From Liolophura sinensis (lineage: Eukaryota > Mollusca > Polyplacophora > Chitonida > Chitonidae), in contig NC_088303.1 of assembly GCF_032854445.1 (NCBI RefSeq), forward strand, positions 35,225,501 through 35,289,500: DNA of 64,000 nucleotides, read 5' to 3'. The notes below the pieces were generated by a model. It did no database searches and was not told where the DNA came from. It saw only the letters and a program-made list of their open reading frames with translations. Positions 38,351 through 51,099 of the stretch are shown here, one piece after another; within the stretch, counting starts at the first letter, position 1; each line of letters starts with the position of its first letter. The translations under genes were made by a program, and so were the position numbers.

Positions 38351-38380
38351 GCCGCCATATCGCTCCACAAGGTGGCGCTA
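38351..38380 (+). promoter_or_regulatory. candidate CTCF site next to a YY1-type site
   Basis: CCACAAGGTGGCGCTA at 38365-38380 fits the known bilaterian CTCF core CCASNAGRKGGCGCYA. Just upstream, GCCGCCAT at 38351-38358 fits the YY1/Pho motif. The surrounding 38.0-38.5 kb is CG-richer than its flanks. Occupancy is inference. Confidence 0.55.
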
Positions 38381-39302
38381 GCAGCAATGGCGCGCGGCTG
38401 GAATGTCTTCCTGAGAGGCTTAGGAATTTTCTAGGCACGCTCTCATCTCGCTTATACAGCGAGATTTCAGTAAGATTTAAGATTTAACGTCATAAGCTTT
38501 CATGACAGAAATTTACGTCAAAATAAAAGTTTAATTCAAAAATGTGACTCGGAAATATATGAACGTGTTGCCGCTCTTGGCACGCGTCTGTTGGAAATGG
38601 CGTGGATATCTGTATAACAGGATTTTATGATATGCCTTGCGCATTACAGTTCTGCCAGTACGCTCTCTGTCGCATCCTTTCGGTCCCGCGACGTGTTGAT
38701 CTTCTCAAAGCCGACTTGCCAGGGACCGTGATGCTGGGAAATGCGAAATGTCAACAATTTTTAATTCCCCAAACACAGGACGAATTAATAATTTACTTAT
38801 AAATGCCCCGTCACCTTTGGTTGTGTTTAATTTGAAGACGAGGCTGATCCTCCTTGTTTGTTTTACATGCCCGATCTCGAGGTAGTGCCAAGTCCCGCCA
38901 AATAACTCCGCCGCGGAACTATTTGTACTGTCCATACATTCTACATGGTCTCGGCAAAATCAAGTCCTTTCCCTCACACAAAAACTTAAATTACAAGAGA
39001 CTGGAAAAATTACATAAATATTGTCTTGCAGTCCGAGGCATACTTGGAAATCCTTTTACAATGGTGAAATGAGTCTCTTATGCAAAGCTGATGTCTCTCG
39101 CGGAATCCTCATGTCGTCGACTTCTTTAGAGCCGCGCGGAAATATTTTGAACTCGTCGACCACATAATTTCTCTTATCTGTTGGAAGAAAGGATGAAGGG
39201 TTGCAATTGTCCACAAACCGACAAGTTAAATCTATTTACCAGACATTGGAGAGCATACTTTGAAAAATGCTTCCAAAAACTGACGGCGTCAGTGTATAAA
39301 CT

Positions 39303-39314
39303 TGCGCACGCGCG
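39303..39314. promoter_or_regulatory. candidate NRF1 site
   Basis: TGCGCACGCGCG matches the YGCGCAYGCGCR consensus for NRF1, a factor that usually marks CpG-rich promoters. No coding exon follows. Confidence 0.4.
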
Positions 39315-39664
39315 TAAAGCCGGCTGAAAGCCCAACATGGCTGCCTCAGCTCTGCCCAACAGTCTTAGCATGTAGTTGAGTCAACAATGTGTTAATCTTT
39401 GAGGGCGTCTCGAGTAGGGACTTATACATTTCTAAAATAGACGAAATTGCAAAATATTAGCTGGGCGCCGATGAAATGTTTAAGTTAATCTTTAAACGCG
39501 TTCATGGCAGTTGGGTGCATTGCGTATATTAAATAGCATGCAGGGTGTGGCACGAATTATAACGAGAATTGCTCTTCGTAGAATCAGTCAGCTTCCTCGT
39601 GTTATTATAAAGATATAGGATTGAAATTTGGATTATATATTTAAGTATAGGCACACTTATTTGT

Positions 39665-39785
39665 CTTGATTCGTGTTTTACGCTGCACTCAAGAATATTT
39701 CATCTATAATAATTATGGTGCATGGGAAGAATCCGGGCAGAGCCTGGTCGAAACCCACGGCCACTCGCGGGCTGCTGGAAGACTT
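39665..39785 (-). mobile_element. SINE fragment, minus strand, diverged
   Basis: On the minus strand it reads GTGGGTTTCGACCAGGCTCT, GCCCGGATTCTTCCCATG, TGAAATATTCTTGAGTGCAG and CGTAAAACACGAATCAAG. It is the same family as the copies at 26.6 and 35.4 kb but more diverged. Confidence 0.8.
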
Positions 39786-41741
39786 TTTCACATACCAGTT
39801 TAGCACATTTATAATTACACGTGAATATTTTTGAAGCTGTGATTTTATAGGCATATGTGCAATTTAAAAACAAACGCATATATATAGGTTGGTTTACTTT
39901 AAAGACATGTTTTTTTGCTCAATTATCGATGCATTCTATAGCCGAGGATATTATTAACCTAAGTCTTCATCTGCGCATGATGAACTATAAAATATTTCGA
40001 TGTTTTGGATAATGTTAACGCTATATTCCCCTATATACCTAAAAATTGTACCGATTACTGTTATTTTGGTCATAACCCTGTATTGCTCCCCATTCATTGC
40101 TCAACCTCTTCTTACACTTGCTGAATTACAATGATATTGCTAGTATTTCTTTCTTTTGTTTTGTTTCTTAAGTTGGTGATTCCGCATAAGGTAAAATATT
40201 TATCTAATCACCGCTCAAAATCCTTTATAATTTTCCATATGAAATTAGGTATATCACAAGACGATATATTTTAAATGACATAAGGTAAATTGATGCGTTA
40301 AACAACTGATATTTGTTCTGCAGTTAATATATGATTAATTATAATATGTATATATAAAAGTTTATTTTCGCCGCGTGTATAAGCGTGTGTAAAATGGATG
40401 GAATATCCCAGTTGTTTCTCCATGTCACAGAAAAATATGAGCCTGATAAAACACAAACATTTCTTCAATATAGACTGATTTATATTAACATTGTTTCTTA
40501 TGACATAGACTTAATTCAAATATCTTCAGTTGTTTAGAACATATTGTTCAGAGTTGTGTAAAAATATATCCACGTATCAAAGTAAAAAGTTACAGCAATA
40601 TTTATACTGTTTCCTCTATTATACTTGAACAACACTCCTCAATGTATTAAATATCTATATATATAATATCTTCATCAATGTGTATATAATATATGTATAT
40701 TTAACTTTGCATATAATTCCTGCAGTTCCGGGAAGAAATGTCATTTCTTTTTGTTATGTCCGCGTGTATATGTTAAATGCGTATCAAATAAACCGTTTGT
40801 GTTTAATAACAAGTTGAATAATTCTTTAGGGCAACTATATATAACATATATACTATATGTATTAATGCCATGTTTTAAACGACATTCAATGTTTACTCTG
40901 AAATCCTTTACTTTGAGTATATATTTACAGTTCTGACATCATTAACTTCAATATGTATGTATACATTTTATGGTGTCACGCTGTATTTGCATATGTAAGC
41001 ATGGTATTATATGCTTGTCTCTAATTTCCGCTTTTGCAACGTGTATTAGTCAGTAATTTAGAAAATGTCATTTATGTATATAGTGAAACATACAAACATG
41101 TTCTAACCAAATGAATTAATTTCTGACATGAAAAGCATCGCACAGCAATGAACTCATATTAGAAAACCTTGCTAGTGTGATATAAACTATAGGTTTTCAT
41201 GACTGTGTATAAAAGTTTTCTGAATGGCATTTCAATGCTGACTGTAGAGTACATTGTTCATGCAATTTACACGTCTTTTTACCGTATGGTATACCTCATT
41301 AAAATTCGAGGCTTTTAAGATATTTATTATATATAGAAAAGACCATACAAGATGGAAATACGAAAATAAATGTGATAAAATATGCGCTTCAAACCACATC
41401 AAGTATCGTAATCAACCATGCACATTTTGACAGAATGAAAAAAAAGACCTTTCCTCTTTCCATATAGAAAATACGTTAATTCTGGTGTAAGATTTTAGCC
41501 ATGTGCATATATTTAGAGACAAAAAAATTCATGTCTTTTGTTTTCCCTTTTTTGGCCGACTTCGTTTCATTTCGCTTTTCCCACGCAGCTGTCCAAATCA
41601 TGTAACAGTGAGTGCGTCTCTCTACATAGGTTTTCGAGTTTGCATGTTTTTCACATGATTTATTCTCTGTTTCACTGAACACGGCCTAAACAGCTGAATT
41701 CCGACTTCCCCTTTAACAAACAAGCGGATTAGAGACAGCTG

Positions 41742-41836
41742 ATTGGCTCGTCCCTATCTACTGACCTGCTCATCATTTAACCCTATTGGTTGTCTGGAAA
41801 ACCTCTTTTTTTGTCTCAAAGCGGCGAAAATATTGG
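41742..41836. promoter_or_regulatory. cluster of three inverted CCAAT boxes
   Basis: ATTGG occurs at 41742, 41785 and 41832, two of them within the longer word ATTGGCTCGTC. Even spacing of 43-47 bp is typical of NF-Y promoters. The next 200 bp is CG-richer than its flanks. No gene was seen nearby. Confidence 0.35.
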
Positions 41837-43009
41837 CTCGTCTTAAAATTGTAGCAGTTTTGAAATCCGGTCACGGAGTGACAGTACGTGATCGCTGTTT
41901 CACGGGAATTTAAAGCGAGCATGCTTAGGAATACACGTAGATACCTACATTATGGTGTCGTTATCTCTCAGATGAATGCTCGCCTTTCGCGTGTATATGT
42001 AAGTCAATGTGAACGGCCGAGATTCGCCGTTTTTCCGTTTATTTAGCAAGCTACCTAAATTTGTCATTTCGTGACAAAACTAGGAAATGTTCCTCCGTCG
42101 GTGGGGAGCAGTGTAAGCGGTAACTTCCATAGACAAACAAACAATGCTGTCGTCTAATTAAACGATGCGAGTCTCTTGATATTAAAAAAAAAAAACGACA
42201 GGGCTAGTCATACAGTGCTTGAAAAGGTTAAAAGTCGCTTGGGAAAATCCGTCTTGCATGCAATAGATACATGCAGCTTCTCTCCAAACATTATACACAC
42301 GTGTAATATGCGTTATTGATACCACATTTGCCTTGTGCTATGCAAACTGTAGATAACTATTTCAATGAAGAGAGAGGCAATGGGAGAATGTTGTTTTTTT
42401 TTAATATAAAGTGTTGCAAATGACGCCAAATAAAACTCCAGGCATTCAATAACACAGCAATAAATTTTAATGGATATTACTGGCTCACTACATTGATGTG
42501 AAGAACGTATAGTCGAGCAGTAAGATGTGGTTAAAGAATAAAACTGCATGTACACATGATTTTCAGTTGGCTAAGATAAATACATATAGAGAGAGCGTGC
42601 TGTGCGTTTAGATGGCCAGGCAACTGTGTATTTGTTTTTGATGCATAGCTGATTAATCCGTGTATAAACACAGTTATATCTTGCTTATATATTATCCTAT
42701 TCTGTTATTGTTACAGTATAGATGAATTACAATGATCGATATTTTACTGGGCTCTTTAACCGTAGTAAAATGTTTAAAAATAAAATTTAAAACAGTTCAT
42801 TGTTTAAGAAAAATACATTATATATGAATTTAACAATGTATAGGAGTTGTATATCATCGTAACAGGAGATATATAAATGGCCTCGTTTACTGATCGTTGT
42901 TTGCAGTAAATGTATAGATGCATGTGGATTAGTTCCTTTAAAAGGTTATTTGTCAAAGAGTGGTGTTTTTTTTCGTGGCACTTTAGTTTCCTCAACTCAT
43001 AACACAAAC

Positions 43010-43046
43010 GCCGTCGTATAAGTGAAAAATTATTTATTATTATTAA
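43010..43046 (+). mobile_element. tiny SINE relic
   Basis: GCCGTCGTATAAGTGAAAA followed by a TTATTTATTATT tail matches only the 3' core of the SINE family. Confidence 0.45.
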
Positions 43047-43465
43047 CCCAGTAAATAGTAATTTCTAACAGCAGTTTAGTGTCAAAATATGGCAATGCTT
43101 ACACAATTTTGTGAATTCATTAGTAATTTTAATTGCTTTACTCTCATTAAGAAATATAAAATGTATGATTAAAAACGTCCAAAGCAGAACTTTGGTGTGT
43201 CTTCTGAAAACACTGTTCTTACATTTGTACTTCTACAATTCCTGGTGAATCATCATCGCAGTAAAACCACGTGATAGGTCCCACTGATATGTTGTTATCT
43301 AATATCTGTAATCTGGCCGGAAGAATCATAACTGTTAATTTATACAATAAACTACAAATATAATAAAAGTTCATTTGTATGTACAATTTAAGGAAGAGCC
43401 CACATGCAGCCACACACATCATAAAATGCCTATGATTTTTATTAATTTATCTCATATTAGATGCG

Positions 43466-43600
43466 ATGGAAGGCCTTCCAGCAACCTGCGGATGATCGTG
43501 GGTTTTCCCCGGGCTGTGTCCGGTTTCCGCCGGCCATAATGTTGTGGTTAAAGTGAAATATTCTTGAGTACGGCGTAAAACACCAATCAATTAAATAAAT
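43466..43600 (+). mobile_element. tRNA-derived SINE, 5'-truncated copy
   Basis: Contains CAGCAACCTGCGGATGATCG, CCGGGCTGTGTCCGGTTTCC, AAGTGAAATATTCTTGAGTA and CGGCGTAAAACACCAATCAA, ending in an AAT-rich tail. The GCCGTCGTAT part is altered. Confidence 0.9.
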
Positions 43601-44198
43601 TGATATATTAGAAAATTCCGCTTGGCGTGATTTAGCACTTTTGAGATTTTAAAACTATTTTAACAAAATCATAAATTACTCAGCGAAATAATACCTGTTA
43701 CAAAAACGACTCACTATGATAATATATGTTTTCAGCAGAGCGAAAACATTTTTATTGAAATAGCTTGTTAATAAACACACAAATCATTGCCGAAATTACA
43801 GTTCTTTGTATTTCAGAAAAAAAAATTGGTTTTTCAAACTTTCATCGTATGCATACAACTGAATTATGGCATTACCAAAAATTTGCCAGTAAATGTCGAA
43901 GGAGCCATGCAACAAGTCGGTTAGCATTTTTTTTTTATTTATTAAAGAAACTATATGGTCCAAATATTATTTCGTTCTATTAAAATTTGTCGTTAACAAT
44001 ATTTATATCATAAATGTAGTGAAAACTTAATTATTTCACTTAATAATTTCTTTAAAATATTATTTAAATATGTTAATTCAACAAATATTACAAAGAGTCA
44101 TAACATTATATGTACGTCTGGCTACTCACTTTAAGCCACAGCCATTGCAGGAATGGGTTCAACACTGAGACTAACCAGTTGCTTCTTTCTTGTGGCGG

Positions 44199-44199
<1 letters not shown>

Positions 44200-44241
<42 letters not shown>

Positions 44242-44265
44242 TTTTTTTATTTTATTTTATTTTAA
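44200..44265. repeat. (ATTT)n microsatellite
   Basis: About eleven ATTT units degrading into longer T-runs. It could be the tail of a lost minus-strand retroelement, but no element body lies next to it. Confidence 0.92.
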
Positions 44266-44793
44266 TGACAATGTATACTTCGATATACTTCCTTCAACCT
44301 TTTATGCCAACTGTATTAGAACAAGTAAACCCGAACAATTTGGTATATTGGAAGAAACTCGAAATTCGCCAATACAGCCTGTCTAACTTGTAAGTCACAC
44401 ACACAGACATTGTCGCCTTATTAGGCATTGATGATTTCGGCGGAATCCTAATCTGGACATTTGTTCAGCGTCTTTAGAATTAGTGACGAAGACTGTCAAA
44501 TCTGCCGGCTCACGAGTGGCCGTGAAATTTGTCATATAATTTGTGCAAACAGCCCGATGAGATTCACAGTGGGTGGTAAGGGCAGACATGCCACTTTAAA
44601 TCCTCAACCGACATTATCATGCCACCTGCCGAGGGGGCAATTTCTCTTATTTGACCGTGAATTGAAAGTCCGAATATGTCATAATAGAATAAAATGCCAG
44701 TAAGTGCCTGGTCGCACGCCCGAAACGACCGTTCCACATTTTCGTTTACACACGTTTTATCACGCATGCCTGGTACGACCAACCTCAGCGCCG

Positions 44794-44805
44794 TGCGCAT
44801 GCGCG
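44794..44805. promoter_or_regulatory. candidate NRF1 site
   Basis: TGCGCATGCGCG is a perfect match to the palindromic NRF1 consensus. It sits in a local CG-rich patch (44.7-44.9 kb). Confidence 0.45.
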
Positions 44806-46002
44806 TGAAGGCGACACGCCGAGAAGCAAAATCTGACATTTTTACCAGTAAGCTAGAAGTCTCTCAGCGTCTGTCTTCGCAGATTTTTAATTAAAATTCC
44901 GCGCGAAAAAGCTGACAACGCCTTTGCTATACCTTAACATCAAACACGGCATAATTGGCGCTCTCGTAAACTCGACGCAGGTGAACTTCGGAAACTGGTG
45001 AAGAAATGCATAAAATTCATGTCCAGTCAACGACATTTTTTGCCAGTTTCTCAACAAATTCACGGTCATGTGACTTCCGCCAAGGGTAATCCGAGTTTGT
45101 TTAATCGCCATCAGCAACACGATTATAAAATAGACATCTCAGAGTTTTTAGAGCTTACAAACAACACAAAAATCTACAGACTGGGCTGTATGTTTTCTTT
45201 TATAACCAAGATTAAACTTATATTTCTGTAACCAATTTATGCTTGTATCTTTACATTTCAATTTTATAATTTTTCTAAGGTATTAATGATTATCATAAGC
45301 CATTCACTGATCAACATTATGTCTGCATGTTACTGTACATTTAAATACGCATCATTATCATCAGCCACGTTGTCATTCAGTCTGTATTTGCGCTGAAGGG
45401 CGGGCTTAACATCCTTTACCTCTGTAAACGTTTTGCCCGAAGTAAAATTAAGCAAGACGGACAGCCGTGTCTGTGTGGGGTATTTTATTATATGAGTTAT
45501 TTTGTATTGTATGGATATTGCGGATATAGATTGTGAGATTTGATCTATGTTATCATCTGTACAGAAATCTTACTTGTGACGATATGTGCATACAGAGACA
45601 TTGAGTCATCTGCAGTGTACTGGCTACGAAAACAGAGACAGCCTCTATCACCACAAACAAATCATCAGGCAAAGTAGTTTAACTAACTTAGCCATAGCAA
45701 TTTTATAAAAACTGTCTTCAGACAGCCCGACATAATCTTTCACCGAATATATATATAAGTTTTCTGGAGACTGTGTTTGAATTTTAGCAACGAACACATT
45801 ATGTAGCATCATGGTTTGAACTAAATTTGACAAATATGAAAAACACTTTCGTTTGAAAATAAGATATTTTGCTTCAAGAAATTGTCGTAGGAGTGAAAAG
45901 GATTCTGTTGTGTAAAGATGAGAACGTAGTTATAAGGATTTCTTTATTGTATATACGTGTGTGAAAAGATACATGGAGTACATTAAAGCAACCCTGGGTA
46001 GT

Positions 46003-46058
46003 GTTACAATGGTGCTGTTACAACGGTGCTGTTACAGTGGTGCTGTTACAATGGTGCT
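46003..46058. repeat. 14-bp tandem repeat, four copies
   Basis: GTTACAATGGTGCT repeats at 46003, 46017, 46031 and 46045 with one substitution in each of two copies. It adjoins the 45-bp array. Confidence 0.93.
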
Positions 46059-46075
46059 GTAAGTCATCGGACCTG

Positions 46076-46640
46076 TAAGTATTCTGTTGTGTACAGTTGT
46101 GAAATGTGATATAGGATACATAAGTATTATGTTGTGTACAGTTGTCAAATATGATATTGGACCCATAACTATTCTGTTGTGTACAGCTGGGAAATATGAT
46201 ATTGGACCCCTAATTATTCTGTTGTGTACAGCTGTGAAATATGATACAGAACCCATAAGTATTCTGTTGTGTACAGCTGGGAAATATGATATTGGACCCA
46301 TAATTATTCTGTTGTGTTCAGCTGTGATATATGATACAGAACCCATAAGTATTCTGTTGTGTACAGCTGGGAAATATGATATAGGATCCATAAGTATTCT
46401 TTTGTGTACTGCTGTGAAATGTGACATAGGACCCATAAGTATTATGTTGTGTAGTTGTGAAATATGATATAGCATCCATAACTATCCTGTTTGCAAAGTG
46501 ATGAAACAAGATATACGATCCCTCAGTATACTCTGTTGTTATACAGAGGTGAAATAAGGGATGAATCTATACTGAAGTATTTTGTTATGCACACTTTTGC
46601 AGCAAGATATAGGATCCCTTAGTATTTTTTTTTTGTACAC
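46076..46640. repeat. 45-bp minisatellite, about 12 copies, 90-bp dimer structure
   Basis: ATTCTGTTGTGTACAGCTG or a close variant recurs at 46081, 46126, 46171, 46216, 46261, 46306, 46351, 46396 and 46441, exactly 45 bp apart, then decays to about 46640. Two monomer types (GCTGGGAAATATGATATTGG and GCTGTGAAATATGATACAG) alternate in the middle. Because 45 is a multiple of three, frames stay open on both strands (147 and 126 codons); I treat those as artefacts. Confidence 0.96.
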
Positions 46641-48365
46641 GTGGAAAAAAATATTTTGAGAATACGCACGCTTGTGTTGTAAGCGTTTTTAATTCATCGA
46701 TTTTTAATATTATAACCTATCACTAATACCACTATTATTTTGTTATCTATCGTGTTCTTAGTATCCTGTATTTTAGTGAAAGCAGTGTGATGTAACACCT
46801 GGGTACTAGGATTTTTTTTTCTGAAATCGATGTTCGAACGTCACATATCTATCTTCAGCTCAAAAATATAAAATGAATATACAGGTATGAATAACGGTGT
46901 CTTTGCATTTGTCTTTTTTAAATAAGTCCTGACGTCTGTCCATTAACGTGCTGGTTCTTGCATGCCCACATATATCCTATTTTAATTGCTCCAAGCAGAC
47001 CACAATAACCGTTGTTTATTCTAGGCTCGCCTTTATTTGTGGGTTTACAATATATACTCAGTGTTCGAATGCATGTTATATACTGGGGATTTCGTGGGTC
47101 GATTTGAAGAGGTCGTCTGGTGCAAGTCTGGTAGCGACCGTGCTGTTTGTACACGGTGATGTGGTTAGGAGAGGACTACCAGGTGCACTTCCGTGACAAA
47201 TAATGAAAAAAATGAAACACACGGATCTCTCGTGACAAATTATATATGTATTTGTTCACTTTTTGTCAATTACGATATACACGTATATTCTCTTTTATAA
47301 ATTTGCTGCCCAAAAGACGGACGCCAATTGTACCTGGTAATCCGTCCGCATTAAAGGCTATAACAGACTCTGTGTTCTATTGTAAGACTCTGTTATAGAA
47401 TTCTTCTGGAAAGAACTAGAAGTATTAGTGGCATATTAAAACAACCAGCCGGCGCCTTGCCCTATTGTCCACGAGGGAGGGGAAATTGGTGAGTCACCGT
47501 GACGACACCTAAGCCGTGTTTTGACAGGCGACTGGCCGTGTCTTAGCCCACTGTGTACCGAGGGTATATGCAAATGCGAGTTGTGAATTTTGAATTAATG
47601 CGAAATAAAAATTCACAATGGAAATTGCAAGAGTGTCTTAATCTGTGGTTATGTAGCTGTTAGTGTCCGCGACTTCATTAGTCTGTCTCATCTCATCTCG
47701 GTAAACACTACAGCGCGCCTAGAGCCTGGAACCTCGGTTTGTTTCGTTTGTTTTCCGCTGCGGAATTTTAATCTACTGGAAATGACGAGTGTTCTTCGTG
47801 GCCGCGTGACAAGCCCGAGCTCTAATGAACGTGAGCGTCAGGTGGATGAAAAGAGTAAACGGACAGAAGAAAACCTCCTCATGACATTTTTAGGAAAACA
47901 CAGCAATGCAAAAGTTTTCAGGAAAAAAAATCAGCATGAAGACAGAAAAAAGACTAGAGTGCACCTGGGGTCTTTGACGTGATTGTGTAGTTAGAAACAA
48001 ACACACCTGCATACATTTCCGTTAATTGTCAATCCTTAAAAAGCATGAATAGAAAATGCATTTTTATTGACCAGTCAGATCACAGACATTTTAGTTTGTC
48101 CTTCGCGACGAGTTCTTCTTCCGGTGCCGAGTTAGAGAGAGAAAAAAAGTGGGACGTGACTGTAAATCTGTTTGTTGAGGCTTGTTTGACTAATCTCCCT
48201 CACGACTTTACATTGTCTAATGGGCGGGATTTAGAGCCAGCGACCCTGACCCCGGGTAAACATGAGGAATGACGATTGAAATTACTCGTGGCGAAATATT
48301 GAAGGTACTTTTGTTTCCACGATTTTTTATACCCTTCTAAAAATTTGCCGTCCACTCACACATTT

Positions 48366-48535
48366 ATGTTTTTATTGATTTATTTATTATTTACATATTT
48401 CTTTATTTGATGTTGTATAAGCTTGAGAATATTTCATTGAATGGCGGCCAGCTTTATGGTGGAAGGAAACTATGACTTGTTAGGGGAGAACTCACGACTA
48501 TCGGCAGGTTCCTGGGAGACCTTCCCACGTATACG
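48366..48535 (-). mobile_element. SINE, minus strand, diverged
   Basis: The minus strand reads ACGTGGGAAGGTCTCCCAGG, ACCTGCCGATAGTCGTGAG, TTTCCTTCCACCATAAAGCT, GGCCGCCATT and TGAAATATTCTCAAGCTT, then an A/T-rich tail. It is recognisable throughout but older than the 26.6-kb copy. Confidence 0.85.
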
Positions 48536-49323
48536 ATCACTGTTGATATAAATGATATATAGTTTTGTTTAATTACCGTAAATGTTGTTATCGAGAAAGA
48601 TAAAAGAAAAGCATTAACGGTTATATCTGACTTCTATAACACTGGATATTCGGTATACACAATATTCATGCCTCATGATTCACTAATTTGACGGCAAAGG
48701 TTTATCTTAAAGTTTACAGCTTAACCTTATTGGATATATATTTTGTACATATAAACATCTGATTTTATATAATTCGTCAAAAAGAAGTGCACCTCTGCAT
48801 GGCACAGGACGTTTTTGTTTGAACTCTGAAAAGAGTGTAAACAAAATTCATCTGACAGAATGCTGTTTGTATAGATAAGATGGAACTGTTGCAGTTTTAT
48901 GGTACACTTTGTTCCAGCCTCTGGGTCATGCTGTACGGCAGTTTTAACGCCCCCAGTGTGGGCATGATCTGTTATGACTTGTCAGAATAGGCACTTGACT
49001 TCAACACTTGTAGTCATGCCGGTCATGCTTCAAAACTGTGTTTGTCACTTGACGTAATGGGTTTTGTTTGATGCACTGTGCATGGAGTGAGCGAAATGGG
49101 AGCTATAGTAAAGGCTCCAGCCCTAAAATTGACCGTGAATTATGAATATTATAGCAGCAATCGGCAAAGTGTTAATTTTCTGCGATGGGCGATTTTATTA
49201 ATATTTTGAGTACATCGAAATATACATGTGCATTATTCTCACGGCATTTTGTCAAGCACATGTTATGTGACAAACGCACCCAAGGGCATGAACCCAAACT
49301 GGCGAAAAGGGTATGTGGTTTTC

Positions 49324-49581
49324 ACTCTCCAAAAATTAATCAGTTAATTTTAACAGAAAGTCTGTTGGGTGAGTTATGCTAGAATGTATTCTGTTATTAT
49401 AACATAATACTGTGTTATATTCAGTAGAATATATTCTGTTAGCCTGACAGAATTTTTACGTTGCATTAGTAGAATGTTTGTGTTATATTTAACAGAATAA
49501 TCTGCTGTGATAACAGAATACATTCTAGCATCACACAGACAACAGACTTTCTATTAAACTGAACAGATATTTTTTGAGGGT
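49324..49581. mobile_element. palindromic MITE-like element, about 258 bp
   Basis: Long terminal inverted repeats of about 80 bp. Left-arm words AGAAAGTCTGTTG and ATGCTAGAATGTATTCTGTT occur in reverse complement in the right arm (49498-49555). The tips are ACTCTCCAAAAAT and, complemented, ACCCTCAAAAAAT. The interior is short and AT-rich, with no coding capacity. I could not fix a target duplication, so the superfamily is open. Confidence 0.75.
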
Positions 49582-51099
49582 AGATAAGGAGAAATCAAGG
49601 ATATGGAATATATGAGGGAATTTTTGAAGGAATGGGAAAGGTTTGGATAAAAGCACATGACCTTGGCGAAACCACGAGAAAAGTCTTAGAGAAAAGCACT
49701 GCATGGTTTTGAAGAAACTATGGGCATGGTAATAGCAAAACGATAGAATATGATTTGGGATATGCAAGGGGGAAGGTCAGCATGAAAGCAAAGACAATGG
49801 CCTTGAAGAAAATGTGGGTATGGTAAAAGAAAACGTTAGAATATGATTTTTGGAGAATCCATCGGTAGAGACATTTGTCAGTCTGGTTTGGTAGAAATTA
49901 CCAGGTGTTTGTCTGAGAGGAGAGAAGGATATATACATGGGCTTCTATCGCGGATATGACTTCGGAAAGTGTTTGAGGCCACGCTACTATAGGGGAAATT
50001 TCTAAGTACGCGAGGAGTGGGTGATAAAGAAATAAACATGTATGGTCTTAGAGAAACCACGGGGAAATTATGGTTTTAGTAGAAATCTTTGATGCGGCCA
50101 GGAAAACGTCTCAGGTATCGTCTAGGCGGCTAACGTTTATATTTGTCTTGGGATCACCACGAATACAGTGTTGAGAAAACTTATTGTGTCAGAGGCTTTA
50201 GAAAAGCATGTTACCGTGGTTGTGTTTCGTGTAAAAACACACTCAGATGTAGATTACAAGTTACGGGTGTGGTTTCTGAGATCGGGAGGACCAAAGTTAT
50301 GGTCTAGTGAATAGCAATGGTAGACTATATAGTGTTTTTAGAATTCAGGCTTCCGTACTTTGGAAATATAAGCGTCATGTCCGACATTCGTATACTATTC
50401 ATAGTCCGTAAAGGGCGTTCTAAGTCGATAATCGCAAGATCCATTTCCAAAACAACGTTTAACACCAGCTCCCAAAGACAAATGTATGTAAGAAATTATA
50501 CAAATAGGAAATAAAGCCGGTAACACACAAGAGAGAAGCGGTCATCAGTTTTCAATGATGCCGGGAAGATTGGATATTAAGTCACTCGGTTCTGTCATTT
50601 TTTTGGTGTACTGGAACGACATTTCTGATTGTCACTATACTGTAACCTTTCTAACTAAAGAAAAGCCTGCGGACAAGGTGGTTAAAACTGTTTCTTTAGG
50701 TATAGTTAAAACCAAGTCGATATGGGGAGTGGGTACTGGGTATAACTCTTGGTGAGATTACATGACAACGTTTGCAATGAATCAAAATAAAACCGCCAAA
50801 CTGACGCCATGTCAAGCATATGTTCACCGTTAATGAGTAACTATACTGTTCCAACTAAATTAGATCACTATCATCCTTAATTACTTTGACTAATTCTCTC
50901 TGTTTATTAATTATAGTAGCACAGATGCCTGTAATTAACGAGACAAAATTAATTCACTGAGGACGTAAAATTTGAAACAATACCTGTGTTGGAACATTAT
51001 GTAGATTTGACGCTGATTTGTTATAAGAAAAAGATTGTCAGAATTACCTTGAACATCCAAGTTTAAGCTCACCTCTTATCGTCTGGAAAGAAGGTCACA

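Larger units (their letters stand above)
37570..46000. other. non-coding stretch with CG-richer islands
   Basis: No convincing coding frame. CG-richer patches at about 38.0-38.5, 39.1-39.5, 41.7-42.1 and 44.5-44.9 kb alternate with very AT-rich sequence (40.0-41.5, 42.6-44.2 kb). The patches carry the CTCF, NRF1 and CCAAT candidates listed separately; otherwise nothing recognisable. Confidence 0.5.

Noticed and set aside
44622-44640. CTCF-like GCCGAGGGGGCA
   Set aside because: Only the AGGGGGC core fits; the upstream CCAC half is absent.
46032-46475. 147-codon minus-strand and 126-codon plus-strand open frames
   Set aside because: Both are produced by the 45-bp tandem repeat, whose period is a multiple of three.
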